From Mytilus galloprovincialis (Eukaryota; Mollusca; Bivalvia; Mytilida; Mytilidae): 64,000 nucleotides of DNA. The notes beneath the pieces are model-generated. The model was not told where the DNA came from, did not search any database, and worked only from the letters and a program-made list of their open reading frames with translations. Shown one piece after another: positions 49,193 to 63,021 of the stretch. The stretch is taken from positions 59,115,560 to 59,179,559 of the forward strand of contig NC_134839.1 of assembly GCF_965363235.1 (NCBI RefSeq), read 5' to 3'. Position numbers and translations under genes: made by a program. Within the stretch, counting starts at the first letter, position 1. Each line of letters begins with the position of its first letter.

Positions 49193-49989
49193 GACGCTTT
49201 ATAGTTGAGCTAAATCAAGATATCATTCGTTTACAACATTTACAACTGATAAAAATATGTCTTATAGGCATACATTACGAAATATTACGTAGAAATATGT
49301 TTCTTTTTGGTTTTCCAAAATCAAACTCAAATTCTTTCTTAATACTAAATGCATGCAATCAAATTACATATTTCGCTTCTCTCTCTGAACAGAGTTATCC
49401 ATTATTTGCTTAGTTCACATTTTTTGGAATGTCTATATATGGTAACATGCATAGCTCAAGTTGGCTGAGCATTTGATACTCACAAGTAACTTCATACAGG
49501 AGGGGCGGTTTTCACCATTTCACATTGGACGGAACCATGTAATCTATATTGTACATTCGGTTGAGGGCGCGATCGAAGCTTCTAGTCATGAGAAGAAATT
49601 ATAACGCTTGAACGCTAGGTCGCTGTCGGCTCATCGAAACGTAATAAATGCACGTGCAAAACGGGCAAATTGGATAGCAAACTTTTTTTGTCGTTAGCAA
49701 CAAATTGCCTTCGCAGGTTATTATTCTAACGAGTTTCTATCAGCACTACTCAATTCCCCTTTGGAGAAAAGAAAATGAAAAAAAAAATAATTTCAAAACA
49801 ATTAAAAGTATTTCAAATAGTAAAGAGCTATAAAAATGAACAACCAACACAGCTCATTATGTTTGGCAATGTGTTTTCTTTAAGATAAATATGTTTCTTT
49901 CTGCCCTACACTCACCTTGACAAGTAACTACAATGTTAATGGTAATGTTATGAAGTATTTACACCTTAAATTGGAGTTTTAGAATCATG

Positions 49990-50080
49990 GCCTCGGTAGC
50001 GCAGTAGGTAGCGCGTCAGTCTCATAATCACAAATGACAGAGCGATCTGAAGGTCGTGAGTTCGATCCTCACCCGGGGCA
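49990..50080 (+). tRNA. tRNA-Met(CAT) with intron, unit 36
   Basis: Identical to unit 1. Confidence 0.96.
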
Positions 50081-50393
50081 TAGTTTTTTTCTACCCGTAA
50101 CTCTTGTTTTCAAAGCATTTCTGATAGTTCTGAAAACTTGTGTTATACATTTGTACCTGTAATATGTTATTTTCTGCAATGTTTGTCATGCATGTCATGC
50201 ATTTTAAACTGCATTGAGATAGCGTTCAGCATTTGAAATATATGTGATCTTGGATTAAACAGAATAATTCTTTTCTATTAAGTATTACAACAATTTTAAT
50301 ATCTTCTGTGTATTAACTTTTTATCCATTTCATATTTTGTCAATTTATGCAAAAATCGATAAATTAATTTTCTAACTTACTAAAAAAATCACT

Positions 50394-50475
50394 TGGCAGC
50401 GGTGGGATTCGAACCCACGCCTCCGAGGAGACTGGTGCCTTAAACCAGCGCCTTAGACCGCTCGGCCACGCTACC
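50394..50475 (-). tRNA. tRNA-Leu(AAG), unit 37
   Basis: Identical to unit 1; the unit has one extra A in the A-run. Confidence 0.96.
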
Positions 50476-51273
50476 GACGCTTTATAGTTGAGCTAAATCA
50501 AGATATCATTCGTTTACAACATTTACAACTGATAAAAATATGTCTTATAGGCATACATTACGAAATATTACGTAGAAATATGTTTCTTTTTGGTTTTCCA
50601 AAATCAAACTCAAATTCTTTCTTAATACTAAATGCATGCAATCAAATTACATATTTCGCTTCTCTCTCTGAACAGAGTTATCCATTATTTGCTTAGTTCA
50701 CATTTTTTGGAATGTCTATATATGGTAACATGCATAGCTCAAGTTGGCTGAGCATTTGATACTCACAAGTAACTTCATACAGGAGGGGCGGTTTTCACCA
50801 TTTCACATTGGACGGAACCATGTAATCTATATTGTACATTCGGTTGAGGGCGCGATCGAAGCTTCTAGTCATGAGAAGAAATTATAACGCTTGAACGCTA
50901 GGTCGCTGTCGGCTCATCGAAACGTAATAAATGCACGTGCAAAACGGGCAAATTGGATAGCAAACTTTTTTTGTCGTTAGCAACAAATTGCCTTCGCAGG
51001 TTATTATTCTAACGAGTTTCTATCAGCACTACTCAATTCCCCTTTGGAGAAAAGAAAATGAAAAAAAAAAATAATTTCAAAACAATTAAAAGTATTTCAA
51101 ATAGTAAAGAGCTATAAAAATGAACAACCAACACAGCTCATTATGTTTGGCAATGTGTTTTCTTTAAGATAAATATGTTTCTTTCTGCCCTACACTCACC
51201 TTGACAAGTAACTACAATGTTAATGGTAATGTTATGAAGTATTTACACCTTAAATTGGAGTTTTAGAATCATG

Positions 51274-51364
51274 GCCTCGGTAGCGCAGTAGGTAGCGCGT
51301 CAGTCTCATAATCACAAATGACAGAGCGATCTGAAGGTCGTGAGTTCGATCCGCACCCGGGGCA
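51274..51364 (+). tRNA. tRNA-Met(CAT) with intron, unit 37, T-stem/B-box variant
   Basis: T to G at 51353 (position 62) gives CGCAC in place of CTCAC, so the T stem has an A-G mismatch at 52-62 and the last B-box base is altered. Both folding and TFIIIC binding could be weakened. Confidence 0.88.
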
Positions 51365-51677
51365 TAGTTTTTTTCTACCCGTAACTCTTGTTTTCAAAGC
51401 ATTTCTGATAGTTCTGAAAACTTGTGTTATACATTTGTACCTGTAATATGTTATTTTCTGCAATGTTTGTCATGCATGTCATGCATTTTAAACTGCATTG
51501 AGATAGCGTTCAGCATTTGAAATATATGTGATCTTGGATTAAACAGAATAATTCTTTTCTATTAAGTATTACAACAATTTTAATATCTTCTGTGTATTAA
51601 CTTTTTATCCATTTCATATTTTGTCAATTTATGCAAAAATCGATAAATTAATTTTCTAACTTACTAAAAAAATCACT

Positions 51678-51759
51678 TGGCAGCGGTGGGATTCGAACCC
51701 ACGCCTCCGAGGAGACTGGTGCCTTAAACCAGCGCCTTAGACCGCTCGGCCACGCTACC
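51678..51759 (-). tRNA. tRNA-Leu(AAG), unit 38
   Basis: Identical to unit 1. Confidence 0.96.
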
Positions 51760-52556
51760 GACGCTTTATAGTTGAGCTAAATCAAGATATCATTCGTTTA
51801 CAACATTTACAACTGATAAAAATATGTCTTATAGGCATACATTACGAAATATTACGTAGAAATATGTTTCTTTTTGGTTTTCCAAAATCAAACTCAAATT
51901 CTTTCTTAATACTAAATGCATGCAATCAAATTACATATTTCGCTTCTCTCTCTGAACAGAGTTATCCATTATTTGCTTAGTTCACATTTTTTGGAATGTC
52001 TATATATGGTAACATGCATAGCTCAAGTTGGCTGAGCATTTGATACTCACAAGTAACTTCATACAGGAGGGGCGGTTTTCACCATTTCACATTGGACGGA
52101 ACCATGTAATCTATATTGTACATTCGGTTGAGGGCGCGATCGAAGCTTCTAGTCATGAGAAGAAATTATAACGCTTGAACGCTAGGTCGCTGTCGGCTCA
52201 TCGAAACGTAATAAATGCACGTGCAAAACGGGCAAATTGGATAGCAAACTTTTTTTGTCGTTAGCAACAAATTGCCTTCGCAGGTTATTATTCTAACGAG
52301 TTTCTATCAGCACTACTCAATTCCCCTTTGGAGAAAAGAAAATGAAAAAAAAAATAATTTCAAAACAATTAAAAGTATTTCAAATAGTAAAGAGCTATAA
52401 AAATGAACAACCAACACAGCTCATTATGTTTGGCAATGTGTTTTCTTTAAGATAAATATGTTTCTTTCTGCCCTACACTCACCTTGACAAGTAACTACAA
52501 TGTTAATGGTAATGTTATGAAGTATTTACACCTTAAATTGGAGTTTTAGAATCATG

Positions 52557-52647
52557 GCCTCGGTAGCGCAGTAGGTAGCGCGTCAGTCTCATAATCACAA
52601 ATGACAGAGCGATCTGAAGGTCGTGAGTTCGATCCTCACCCGGGGCA
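52557..52647 (+). tRNA. tRNA-Met(CAT) with intron, unit 38
   Basis: Identical to unit 1. Confidence 0.96.
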
Positions 52648-52960
52648 TAGTTTTTTTCTACCCGTAACTCTTGTTTTCAAAGCATTTCTGATAGTTCTGA
52701 AAACTTGTGTTATACATTTGTACCTGTAATATGTTATTTTCTGCAATGTTTGTCATGCATGTCATGCATTTTAAACTGCATTGAGATAGCGTTCAGCATT
52801 TGAAATATATGTGATCTTGGATTAAACAGAATAATTCTTTTCTATTAAGTATTACAACAATTTTAATATCTTCTGTGTATTAACTTTTTATCCATTTCAT
52901 ATTTTGTCAATTTATGCAAAAATCGATAAATTAATTTTCTAACTTACTAAAAAAATCACT

Positions 52961-53042
52961 TGGCAGCGGTGGGATTCGAACCCACGCCTCCGAGGAGACT
53001 GGTGCCTTAAACCAGCGCCTTAGACCGCTCGGCCACGCTACC
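52961..53042 (-). tRNA. tRNA-Leu(AAG), unit 39
   Basis: Identical to unit 1. Confidence 0.96.
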
Positions 53043-53839
53043 GACGCTTTATAGTTGAGCTAAATCAAGATATCATTCGTTTACAACATTTACAACTGAT
53101 AAAAATATGTCTTATAGGCATACATTACGAAATATTACGTAGAAATATGTTTCTTTTTGGTTTTCCAAAATCAAACTCAAATTCTTTCTTAATACTAAAT
53201 GCATGCAATCAAATTACATATTTCGCTTCTCTCTCTGAACAGAGTTATCCATTATTTGCTTAGTTCACATTTTTTGGAATGTCTATATATGGTAACATGC
53301 ATAGCTCAAGTTGGCTGAGCATTTGATACTCACAAGTAACTTCATACAGGAGGGGCGGTTTTCACCATTTCACATTGGACGGAACCATGTAATCTATATT
53401 GTACATTCGGTTGAGGGCGCGATCGAAGCTTCTAGTCATGAGAAGAAATTATAACGCTTGAACGCTAGGTCGCTGTCGGCTCATCGAAACGTAATAAATG
53501 CACGTGCAAAACGGGCAAATTGGATAGCAAACTTTTTTTGTCGTTAGCAACAAATTGCCTTCGCAGGTTATTATTCTAACGAGTTTCTATCAGCACTACT
53601 CAATTCCCCTTTGGAGAAAAGAAAATGAAAAAAAAAATAATTTCAAAACAATTAAAAGTATTTCAAATAGTAAAGAGCTATAAAAATGAACAACCAACAC
53701 AGCTCATTATGTTTGGCAATGTGTTTTCTTTAAGATAAATATGTTTCTTTCTGCCCTACACTCACCTTGACAAGTAACTACAATGTTAATGGTAATGTTA
53801 TGAAGTATTTACACCTTAAATTGGAGTTTTAGAATCATG

Positions 53840-53930
53840 GCCTCGGTAGCGCAGTAGGTAGCGCGTCAGTCTCATAATCACAAATGACAGAGCGATCTGA
53901 AGGTCGTGAGTTCGATCCTCACCCGGGGCA
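53840..53930 (+). tRNA. tRNA-Met(CAT) with intron, unit 39
   Basis: Identical to unit 1. Confidence 0.96.
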
Positions 53931-54243
53931 TAGTTTTTTTCTACCCGTAACTCTTGTTTTCAAAGCATTTCTGATAGTTCTGAAAACTTGTGTTATACAT
54001 TTGTACCTGTAATATGTTATTTTCTGCAATGTTTGTCATGCATGTCATGCATTTTAAACTGCATTGAGATAGCGTTCAGCATTTGAAATATATGTGATCT
54101 TGGATTAAACAGAATAATTCTTTTCTATTAAGTATTACAACAATTTTAATATCTTCTGTGTATTAACTTTTTATCCATTTCATATTTTGTCAATTTATGC
54201 AAAAATCGATAAATTAATTTTCTAACTTACTAAAAAAATCACT

Positions 54244-54325
54244 TGGCAGCGGTGGGATTCGAACCCACGCCTCCGAGGAGACTGGTGCCTTAAACCAGCG
54301 CCTTAGACCGCTCGGCCACGCTACC
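54244..54325 (-). tRNA. tRNA-Leu(AAG), unit 40
   Basis: Identical to unit 1. Confidence 0.96.
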
Positions 54326-55122
54326 GACGCTTTATAGTTGAGCTAAATCAAGATATCATTCGTTTACAACATTTACAACTGATAAAAATATGTCTTATAG
54401 GCATACATTACGAAATATTACGTAGAAATATGTTTCTTTTTGGTTTTCCAAAATCAAACTCAAATTCTTTCTTAATACTAAATGCATGCAATCAAATTAC
54501 ATATTTCGCTTCTCTCTCTGAACAGAGTTATCCATTATTTGCTTAGTTCACATTTTTTGGAATGTCTATATATGGTAACATGCATAGCTCAAGTTGGCTG
54601 AGCATTTGATACTCACAAGTAACTTCATACAGGAGGGGCGGTTTTCACCATTTCACATTGGACGGAACCATGTAATCTATATTGTACATTCGGTTGAGGG
54701 CGCGATCGAAGCTTCTAGTCATGAGAAGAAATTATAACGCTTGAACGCTAGGTCGCTGTCGGCTCATCGAAACGTAATAAATGCACGTGCAAAACGGGCA
54801 AATTGGATAGCAAACTTTTTTTGTCGTTAGCAACAAATTGCCTTCGCAGGTTATTATTCTAACGAGTTTCTATCAGCACTACTCAATTCCCCTTTGGAGA
54901 AAAGAAAATGAAAAAAAAAATAATTTCAAAACAATTAAAAGTATTTCAAATAGTAAAGAGCTATAAAAATGAACAACCAACACAGCTCATTATGTTTGGC
55001 AATGTGTTTTCTTTAAGATAAATATGTTTCTTTCTGCCCTACACTCACCTTGACAAGTAACTACAATGTTAATGGTAATGTTATGAAGTATTTACACCTT
55101 AAATTGGAGTTTTAGAATCATG

Positions 55123-55213
55123 GCCTCGGTAGCGCAGTAGGTAGCGCGTCAGTCTCATAATCACAAATGACAGAGCGATCTGAAGGTCGTGAGTTCGATC
55201 CTCACCCGGGGCA
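55123..55213 (+). tRNA. tRNA-Met(CAT) with intron, unit 40
   Basis: Identical to unit 1. Confidence 0.96.
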
Positions 55214-55526
55214 TAGTTTTTTTCTACCCGTAACTCTTGTTTTCAAAGCATTTCTGATAGTTCTGAAAACTTGTGTTATACATTTGTACCTGTAATATGT
55301 TATTTTCTGCAATGTTTGTCATGCATGTCATGCATTTTAAACTGCATTGAGATAGCGTTCAGCATTTGAAATATATGTGATCTTGGATTAAACAGAATAA
55401 TTCTTTTCTATTAAGTATTACAACAATTTTAATATCTTCTGTGTATTAACTTTTTATCCATTTCATATTTTGTCAATTTATGCAAAAATCGATAAATTAA
55501 TTTTCTAACTTACTAAAAAAATCACT

Positions 55527-55608
55527 TGGCAGCGGTGGGATTCGAACCCACGCCTCCGAGGAGACTGGTGCCTTAAACCAGCGCCTTAGACCGCTCGGCC
55601 ACGCTACC
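55527..55608 (-). tRNA. tRNA-Leu(AAG), unit 41
   Basis: Identical to unit 1. Confidence 0.96.
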
Positions 55609-56405
55609 GACGCTTTATAGTTGAGCTAAATCAAGATATCATTCGTTTACAACATTTACAACTGATAAAAATATGTCTTATAGGCATACATTACGAAATA
55701 TTACGTAGAAATATGTTTCTTTTTGGTTTTCCAAAATCAAACTCAAATTCTTTCTTAATACTAAATGCATGCAATCAAATTACATATTTCGCTTCTCTCT
55801 CTGAACAGAGTTATCCATTATTTGCTTAGTTCACATTTTTTGGAATGTCTATATATGGTAACATGCATAGCTCAAGTTGGCTGAGCATTTGATACTCACA
55901 AGTAACTTCATACAGGAGGGGCGGTTTTCACCATTTCACATTGGACGGAACCATGTAATCTATATTGTACATTCGGTTGAGGGCGCGATCGAAGCTTCTA
56001 GTCATGAGAAGAAATTATAACGCTTGAACGCTAGGTCGCTGTCGGCTCATCGAAACGTAATAAATGCACGTGCAAAACGGGCAAATTGGATAGCAAACTT
56101 TTTTTGTCGTTAGCAACAAATTGCCTTCGCAGGTTATTATTCTAACGAGTTTCTATCAGCACTACTCAATTCCCCTTTGGAGAAAAGAAAATGAAAAAAA
56201 AAATAATTTCAAAACAATTAAAAGTATTTCAAATAGTAAAGAGCTATAAAAATGAACAACCAACACAGCTCATTATGTTTGGCAATGTGTTTTCTTTAAG
56301 ATAAATATGTTTCTTTCTGCCCTACACTCACCTTGACAAGTAACTACAATGTTAATGGTAATGTTATGAAGTATTTACACCTTAAATTGGAGTTTTAGAA
56401 TCATG

Positions 56406-56496
56406 GCCTCGGTAGCGCAGTAGGTAGCGCGTCAGTCTCATAATCACAAATGACAGAGCGATCTGAAGGTCGTGAGTTCGATCCTCACCCGGGGCA
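56406..56496 (+). tRNA. tRNA-Met(CAT) with intron, unit 41
   Basis: Identical to unit 1. Confidence 0.96.
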
Positions 56497-56809
56497 TAGT
56501 TTTTTTCTACCCGTAACTCTTGTTTTCAAAGCATTTCTGATAGTTCTGAAAACTTGTGTTATACATTTGTACCTGTAATATGTTATTTTCTGCAATGTTT
56601 GTCATGCATGTCATGCATTTTAAACTGCATTGAGATAGCGTTCAGCATTTGAAATATATGTGATCTTGGATTAAACAGAATAATTCTTTTCTATTAAGTA
56701 TTACAACAATTTTAATATCTTCTGTGTATTAACTTTTTATCCATTTCATATTTTGTCAATTTATGCAAAAATCGATAAATTAATTTTCTAACTTACTAAA
56801 AAAATCACT

Positions 56810-56891
56810 TGGCAGCGGTGGGATTCGAACCCACGCCTCCGAGGAGACTGGTGCCTTAAACCAGCGCCTTAGACCGCTCGGCCACGCTACC
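56810..56891 (-). tRNA. tRNA-Leu(AAG), unit 42
   Basis: Identical to unit 1. Confidence 0.96.
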
Positions 56892-57688
56892 GACGCTTTA
56901 TAGTTGAGCTAAATCAAGATATCATTCGTTTACAACATTTACAACTGATAAAAATATGTCTTATAGGCATACATTACGAAATATTACGTAGAAATATGTT
57001 TCTTTTTGGTTTTCCAAAATCAAACTCAAATTCTTTCTTAATACTAAATGCATGCAATCAAATTACATATTTCGCTTCTCTCTCTGAACAGAGTTATCCA
57101 TTATTTGCTTAGTTCACATTTTTTGGAATGTCTATATATGGTAACATGCATAGCTCAAGTTGGCTGAGCATTTGATACTCACAAGTAACTTCATACAGGA
57201 GGGGCGGTTTTCACCATTTCACATTGGACGGAACCATGTAATCTATATTGTACATTCGGTTGAGGGCGCGATCGAAGCTTCTAGTCATGAGAAGAAATTA
57301 TAACGCTTGAACGCTAGGTCGCTGTCGGCTCATCGAAACGTAATAAATGCACGTGCAAAACGGGCAAATTGGATAGCAAACTTTTTTTGTCGTTAGCAAC
57401 AAATTGCCTTCGCAGGTTATTATTCTAACGAGTTTCTATCAGCACTACTCAATTCCCCTTTGGAGAAAAGAAAATGAAAAAAAAAATAATTTCAAAACAA
57501 TTAAAAGTATTTCAAATAGTAAAGAGCTATAAAAATGAACAACCAACACAGCTCATTATGTTTGGCAATGTGTTTTCTTTAAGATAAATATGTTTCTTTC
57601 TGCCCTACACTCACCTTGACAAGTAACTACAATGTTAATGGTAATGTTATGAAGTATTTACACCTTAAATTGGAGTTTTAGAATCATG

Positions 57689-57779
57689 GCCTCGGTAGCG
57701 CAGTAGGTAGCGCGTCAGTCTCATAATCACAAATGACAGAGCGATCTGAAGGTCGTGAGTTCGATCCTCACCCGGGGCA
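57689..57779 (+). tRNA. tRNA-Met(CAT) with intron, unit 42
   Basis: Identical to unit 1. Confidence 0.96.
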
Positions 57780-58092
57780 TAGTTTTTTTCTACCCGTAAC
57801 TCTTGTTTTCAAAGCATTTCTGATAGTTCTGAAAACTTGTGTTATACATTTGTACCTGTAATATGTTATTTTCTGCAATGTTTGTCATGCATGTCATGCA
57901 TTTTAAACTGCATTGAGATAGCGTTCAGCATTTGAAATATATGTGATCTTGGATTAAACAGAATAATTCTTTTCTATTAAGTATTACAACAATTTTAATA
58001 TCTTCTGTGTATTAACTTTTTATCCATTTCATATTTTGTCAATTTATGCAAAAATCGATAAATTAATTTTCTAACTTACTAAAAAAATCACT

Positions 58093-58174
58093 TGGCAGCG
58101 GTGGGATTCGAACCCACGCCTCCGAGGAGACTGGTGCCTTAAACCAGCGCCTTAGACCGCTCGGCCACGCTACC
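58093..58174 (-). tRNA. tRNA-Leu(AAG), unit 43
   Basis: Identical to unit 1. Confidence 0.96.
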
Positions 58175-58971
58175 GACGCTTTATAGTTGAGCTAAATCAA
58201 GATATCATTCGTTTACAACATTTACAACTGATAAAAATATGTCTTATAGGCATACATTACGAAATATTACGTAGAAATATGTTTCTTTTTGGTTTTCCAA
58301 AATCAAACTCAAATTCTTTCTTAATACTAAATGCATGCAATCAAATTACATATTTCGCTTCTCTCTCTGAACAGAGTTATCCATTATTTGCTTAGTTCAC
58401 ATTTTTTGGAATGTCTATATATGGTAACATGCATAGCTCAAGTTGGCTGAGCATTTGATACTCACAAGTAACTTCATACAGGAGGGGCGGTTTTCACCAT
58501 TTCACATTGGACGGAACCATGTAATCTATATTGTACATTCGGTTGAGGGCGCGATCGAAGCTTCTAGTCATGAGAAGAAATTATAACGCTTGAACGCTAG
58601 GTCGCTGTCGGCTCATCGAAACGTAATAAATGCACGTGCAAAACGGGCAAATTGGATAGCAAACTTTTTTTGTCGTTAGCAACAAATTGCCTTCGCAGGT
58701 TATTATTCTAACGAGTTTCTATCAGCACTACTCAATTCCCCTTTGGAGAAAAGAAAATGAAAAAAAAAATAATTTCAAAACAATTAAAAGTATTTCAAAT
58801 AGTAAAGAGCTATAAAAATGAACAACCAACACAGCTCATTATGTTTGGCAATGTGTTTTCTTTAAGATAAATATGTTTCTTTCTGCCCTACACTCACCTT
58901 GACAAGTAACTACAATGTTAATGGTAATGTTATGAAGTATTTACACCTTAAATTGGAGTTTTAGAATCATG

Positions 58972-59062
58972 GCCTCGGTAGCGCAGTAGGTAGCGCGTCA
59001 GTCTCATAATCACAAATGACAGAGCGATCTGAAGGTCGTGAGTTCGATCCTCACCCGGGGCA
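58972..59062 (+). tRNA. tRNA-Met(CAT) with intron, unit 43
   Basis: Identical to unit 1. Confidence 0.96.
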
Positions 59063-59375
59063 TAGTTTTTTTCTACCCGTAACTCTTGTTTTCAAAGCAT
59101 TTCTGATAGTTCTGAAAACTTGTGTTATACATTTGTACCTGTAATATGTTATTTTCTGCAATGTTTGTCATGCATGTCATGCATTTTAAACTGCATTGAG
59201 ATAGCGTTCAGCATTTGAAATATATGTGATCTTGGATTAAACAGAATAATTCTTTTCTATTAAGTATTACAACAATTTTAATATCTTCTGTGTATTAACT
59301 TTTTATCCATTTCATATTTTGTCAATTTATGCAAAAATCGATAAATTAATTTTCTAACTTACTAAAAAAATCACT

Positions 59376-59457
59376 TGGCAGCGGTGGGATTCGAACCCAC
59401 GCCTCCGAGGAGACTGGTGCCTTAAACCAGCGCCTTAGACCGCTCGGCCACGCTACC
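59376..59457 (-). tRNA. tRNA-Leu(AAG), unit 44
   Basis: Identical to unit 1. Confidence 0.96.
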
Positions 59458-60254
59458 GACGCTTTATAGTTGAGCTAAATCAAGATATCATTCGTTTACA
59501 ACATTTACAACTGATAAAAATATGTCTTATAGGCATACATTACGAAATATTACGTAGAAATATGTTTCTTTTTGGTTTTCCAAAATCAAACTCAAATTCT
59601 TTCTTAATACTAAATGCATGCAATCAAATTACATATTTCGCTTCTCTCTCTGAACAGAGTTATCCATTATTTGCTTAGTTCACATTTTTTGGAATGTCTA
59701 TATATGGTAACATGCATAGCTCAAGTTGGCTGAGCATTTGATACTCACAAGTAACTTCATACAGGAGGGGCGGTTTTCACCATTTCACATTGGACGGAAC
59801 CATGTAATCTATATTGTACATTCGGTTGAGGGCGCGATCGAAGCTTCTAGTCATGAGAAGAAATTATAACGCTTGAACGCTAGGTCGCTGTCGGCTCATC
59901 GAAACGTAATAAATGCACGTGCAAAACGGGCAAATTGGATAGCAAACTTTTTTTGTCGTTAGCAACAAATTGCCTTCGCAGGTTATTATTCTAACGAGTT
60001 TCTATCAGCACTACTCAATTCCCCTTTGGAGAAAAGAAAATGAAAAAAAAAATAATTTCAAAACAATTAAAAGTATTTCAAATAGTAAAGAGCTATAAAA
60101 ATGAACAACCAACACAGCTCATTATGTTTGGCAATGTGTTTTCTTTAAGATAAATATGTTTCTTTCTGCCCTACACTCACCTTGACAAGTAACTACAATG
60201 TTAATGGTAATGTTATGAAGTATTTACACCTTAAATTGGAGTTTTAGAATCATG

Positions 60255-60345
60255 GCCTCGGTAGCGCAGTAGGTAGCGCGTCAGTCTCATAATCACAAAT
60301 GACAGAGCGATCTGAAGGTCGTGAGTTCGATCCTCACCCGGGGCA
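60255..60345 (+). tRNA. tRNA-Met(CAT) with intron, unit 44
   Basis: Identical to unit 1. Confidence 0.96.
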
Positions 60346-60658
60346 TAGTTTTTTTCTACCCGTAACTCTTGTTTTCAAAGCATTTCTGATAGTTCTGAAA
60401 ACTTGTGTTATACATTTGTACCTGTAATATGTTATTTTCTGCAATGTTTGTCATGCATGTCATGCATTTTAAACTGCATTGAGATAGCGTTCAGCATTTG
60501 AAATATATGTGATCTTGGATTAAACAGAATAATTCTTTTCTATTAAGTATTACAACAATTTTAATATCTTCTGTGTATTAACTTTTTATCCATTTCATAT
60601 TTTGTCAATTTATGCAAAAATCGATAAATTAATTTTCTAACTTACTAAAAAAATCACT

Positions 60659-60740
60659 TGGCAGCGGTGGGATTCGAACCCACGCCTCCGAGGAGACTGG
60701 TGCCTTAAACCAGCGCCTTAGACCGCTCGGCCACGCTACC
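60659..60740 (-). tRNA. tRNA-Leu(AAG), unit 45
   Basis: Identical to unit 1. Confidence 0.96.
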
Positions 60741-61537
60741 GACGCTTTATAGTTGAGCTAAATCAAGATATCATTCGTTTACAACATTTACAACTGATAA
60801 AAATATGTCTTATAGGCATACATTACGAAATATTACGTAGAAATATGTTTCTTTTTGGTTTTCCAAAATCAAACTCAAATTCTTTCTTAATACTAAATGC
60901 ATGCAATCAAATTACATATTTCGCTTCTCTCTCTGAACAGAGTTATCCATTATTTGCTTAGTTCACATTTTTTGGAATGTCTATATATGGTAACATGCAT
61001 AGCTCAAGTTGGCTGAGCATTTGATACTCACAAGTAACTTCATACAGGAGGGGCGGTTTTCACCATTTCACATTGGACGGAACCATGTAATCTATATTGT
61101 ACATTCGGTTGAGGGCGCGATCGAAGCTTCTAGTCATGAGAAGAAATTATAACGCTTGAACGCTAGGTCGCTGTCGGCTCATCGAAACGTAATAAATGCA
61201 CGTGCAAAACGGGCAAATTGGATAGCAAACTTTTTTTGTCGTTAGCAACAAATTGCCTTCGCAGGTTATTATTCTAACGAGTTTCTATCAGCACTACTCA
61301 ATTCCCCTTTGGAGAAAAGAAAATGAAAAAAAAAATAATTTCAAAACAATTAAAAGTATTTCAAATAGTAAAGAGCTATAAAAATGAACAACCAACACAG
61401 CTCATTATGTTTGGCAATGTGTTTTCTTTAAGATAAATATGTTTCTTTCTGCCCTACACTCACCTTGACAAGTAACTACAATGTTAATGGTAATGTTATG
61501 AAGTATTTACACCTTAAATTGGAGTTTTAGAATCATG

Positions 61538-61628
61538 GCCTCGGTAGCGCAGTAGGTAGCGCGTCAGTCTCATAATCACAAATGACAGAGCGATCTGAAG
61601 GTCGTGAGTTCGATCCTCACCCGGGGCA
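61538..61628 (+). tRNA. tRNA-Met(CAT) with intron, unit 45
   Basis: Identical to unit 1. Confidence 0.96.
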
Positions 61629-61941
61629 TAGTTTTTTTCTACCCGTAACTCTTGTTTTCAAAGCATTTCTGATAGTTCTGAAAACTTGTGTTATACATTT
61701 GTACCTGTAATATGTTATTTTCTGCAATGTTTGTCATGCATGTCATGCATTTTAAACTGCATTGAGATAGCGTTCAGCATTTGAAATATATGTGATCTTG
61801 GATTAAACAGAATAATTCTTTTCTATTAAGTATTACAACAATTTTAATATCTTCTGTGTATTAACTTTTTATCCATTTCATATTTTGTCAATTTATGCAA
61901 AAATCGATAAATTAATTTTCTAACTTACTAAAAAAATCACT

Positions 61942-62023
61942 TGGCAGCGGTGGGATTCGAACCCACGCCTCCGAGGAGACTGGTGCCTTAAACCAGCGCC
62001 TTAGACCGCTCGGCCACGCTACC
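61942..62023 (-). tRNA. tRNA-Leu(AAG), unit 46
   Basis: Identical to unit 1. Confidence 0.96.
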
Positions 62024-62820
62024 GACGCTTTATAGTTGAGCTAAATCAAGATATCATTCGTTTACAACATTTACAACTGATAAAAATATGTCTTATAGGC
62101 ATACATTACGAAATATTACGTAGAAATATGTTTCTTTTTGGTTTTCCAAAATCAAACTCAAATTCTTTCTTAATACTAAATGCATGCAATCAAATTACAT
62201 ATTTCGCTTCTCTCTCTGAACAGAGTTATCCATTATTTGCTTAGTTCACATTTTTTGGAATGTCTATATATGGTAACATGCATAGCTCAAGTTGGCTGAG
62301 CATTTGATACTCACAAGTAACTTCATACAGGAGGGGCGGTTTTCACCATTTCACATTGGACGGAACCATGTAATCTATATTGTACATTCGGTTGAGGGCG
62401 CGATCGAAGCTTCTAGTCATGAGAAGAAATTATAACGCTTGAACGCTAGGTCGCTGTCGGCTCATCGAAACGTAATAAATGCACGTGCAAAACGGGCAAA
62501 TTGGATAGCAAACTTTTTTTGTCGTTAGCAACAAATTGCCTTCGCAGGTTATTATTCTAACGAGTTTCTATCAGCACTACTCAATTCCCCTTTGGAGAAA
62601 AGAAAATGAAAAAAAAAATAATTTCAAAACAATTAAAAGTATTTCAAATAGTAAAGAGCTATAAAAATGAACAACCAACACAGCTCATTATGTTTGGCAA
62701 TGTGTTTTCTTTAAGATAAATATGTTTCTTTCTGCCCTACACTCACCTTGACAAGTAACTACAATGTTAATGGTAATGTTATGAAGTATTTACACCTTAA
62801 ATTGGAGTTTTAGAATCATG

Positions 62821-62911
62821 GCCTCGGTAGCGCAGTAGGTAGCGCGTCAGTCTCATAATCACAAATGACAGAGCGATCTGAAGGTCGTGAGTTCGATCCT
62901 CACCCGGGGCA
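62821..62911 (+). tRNA. tRNA-Met(CAT) with intron, unit 46
   Basis: Identical to unit 1; last Met gene in the window. Confidence 0.96.
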
Positions 62912-63021
62912 TAGTTTTTTTCTACCCGTAACTCTTGTTTTCAAAGCATTTCTGATAGTTCTGAAAACTTGTGTTATACATTTGTACCTGTAATATGTTA
63001 TTTTCTGCAATGTTTGTCATG

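Noticed and set aside
51269-51463. A 64-codon minus-strand frame over tRNA-Met of unit 37
   Set aside because: The same antisense tRNA artefact, lengthened by the single T to G change at 51353.
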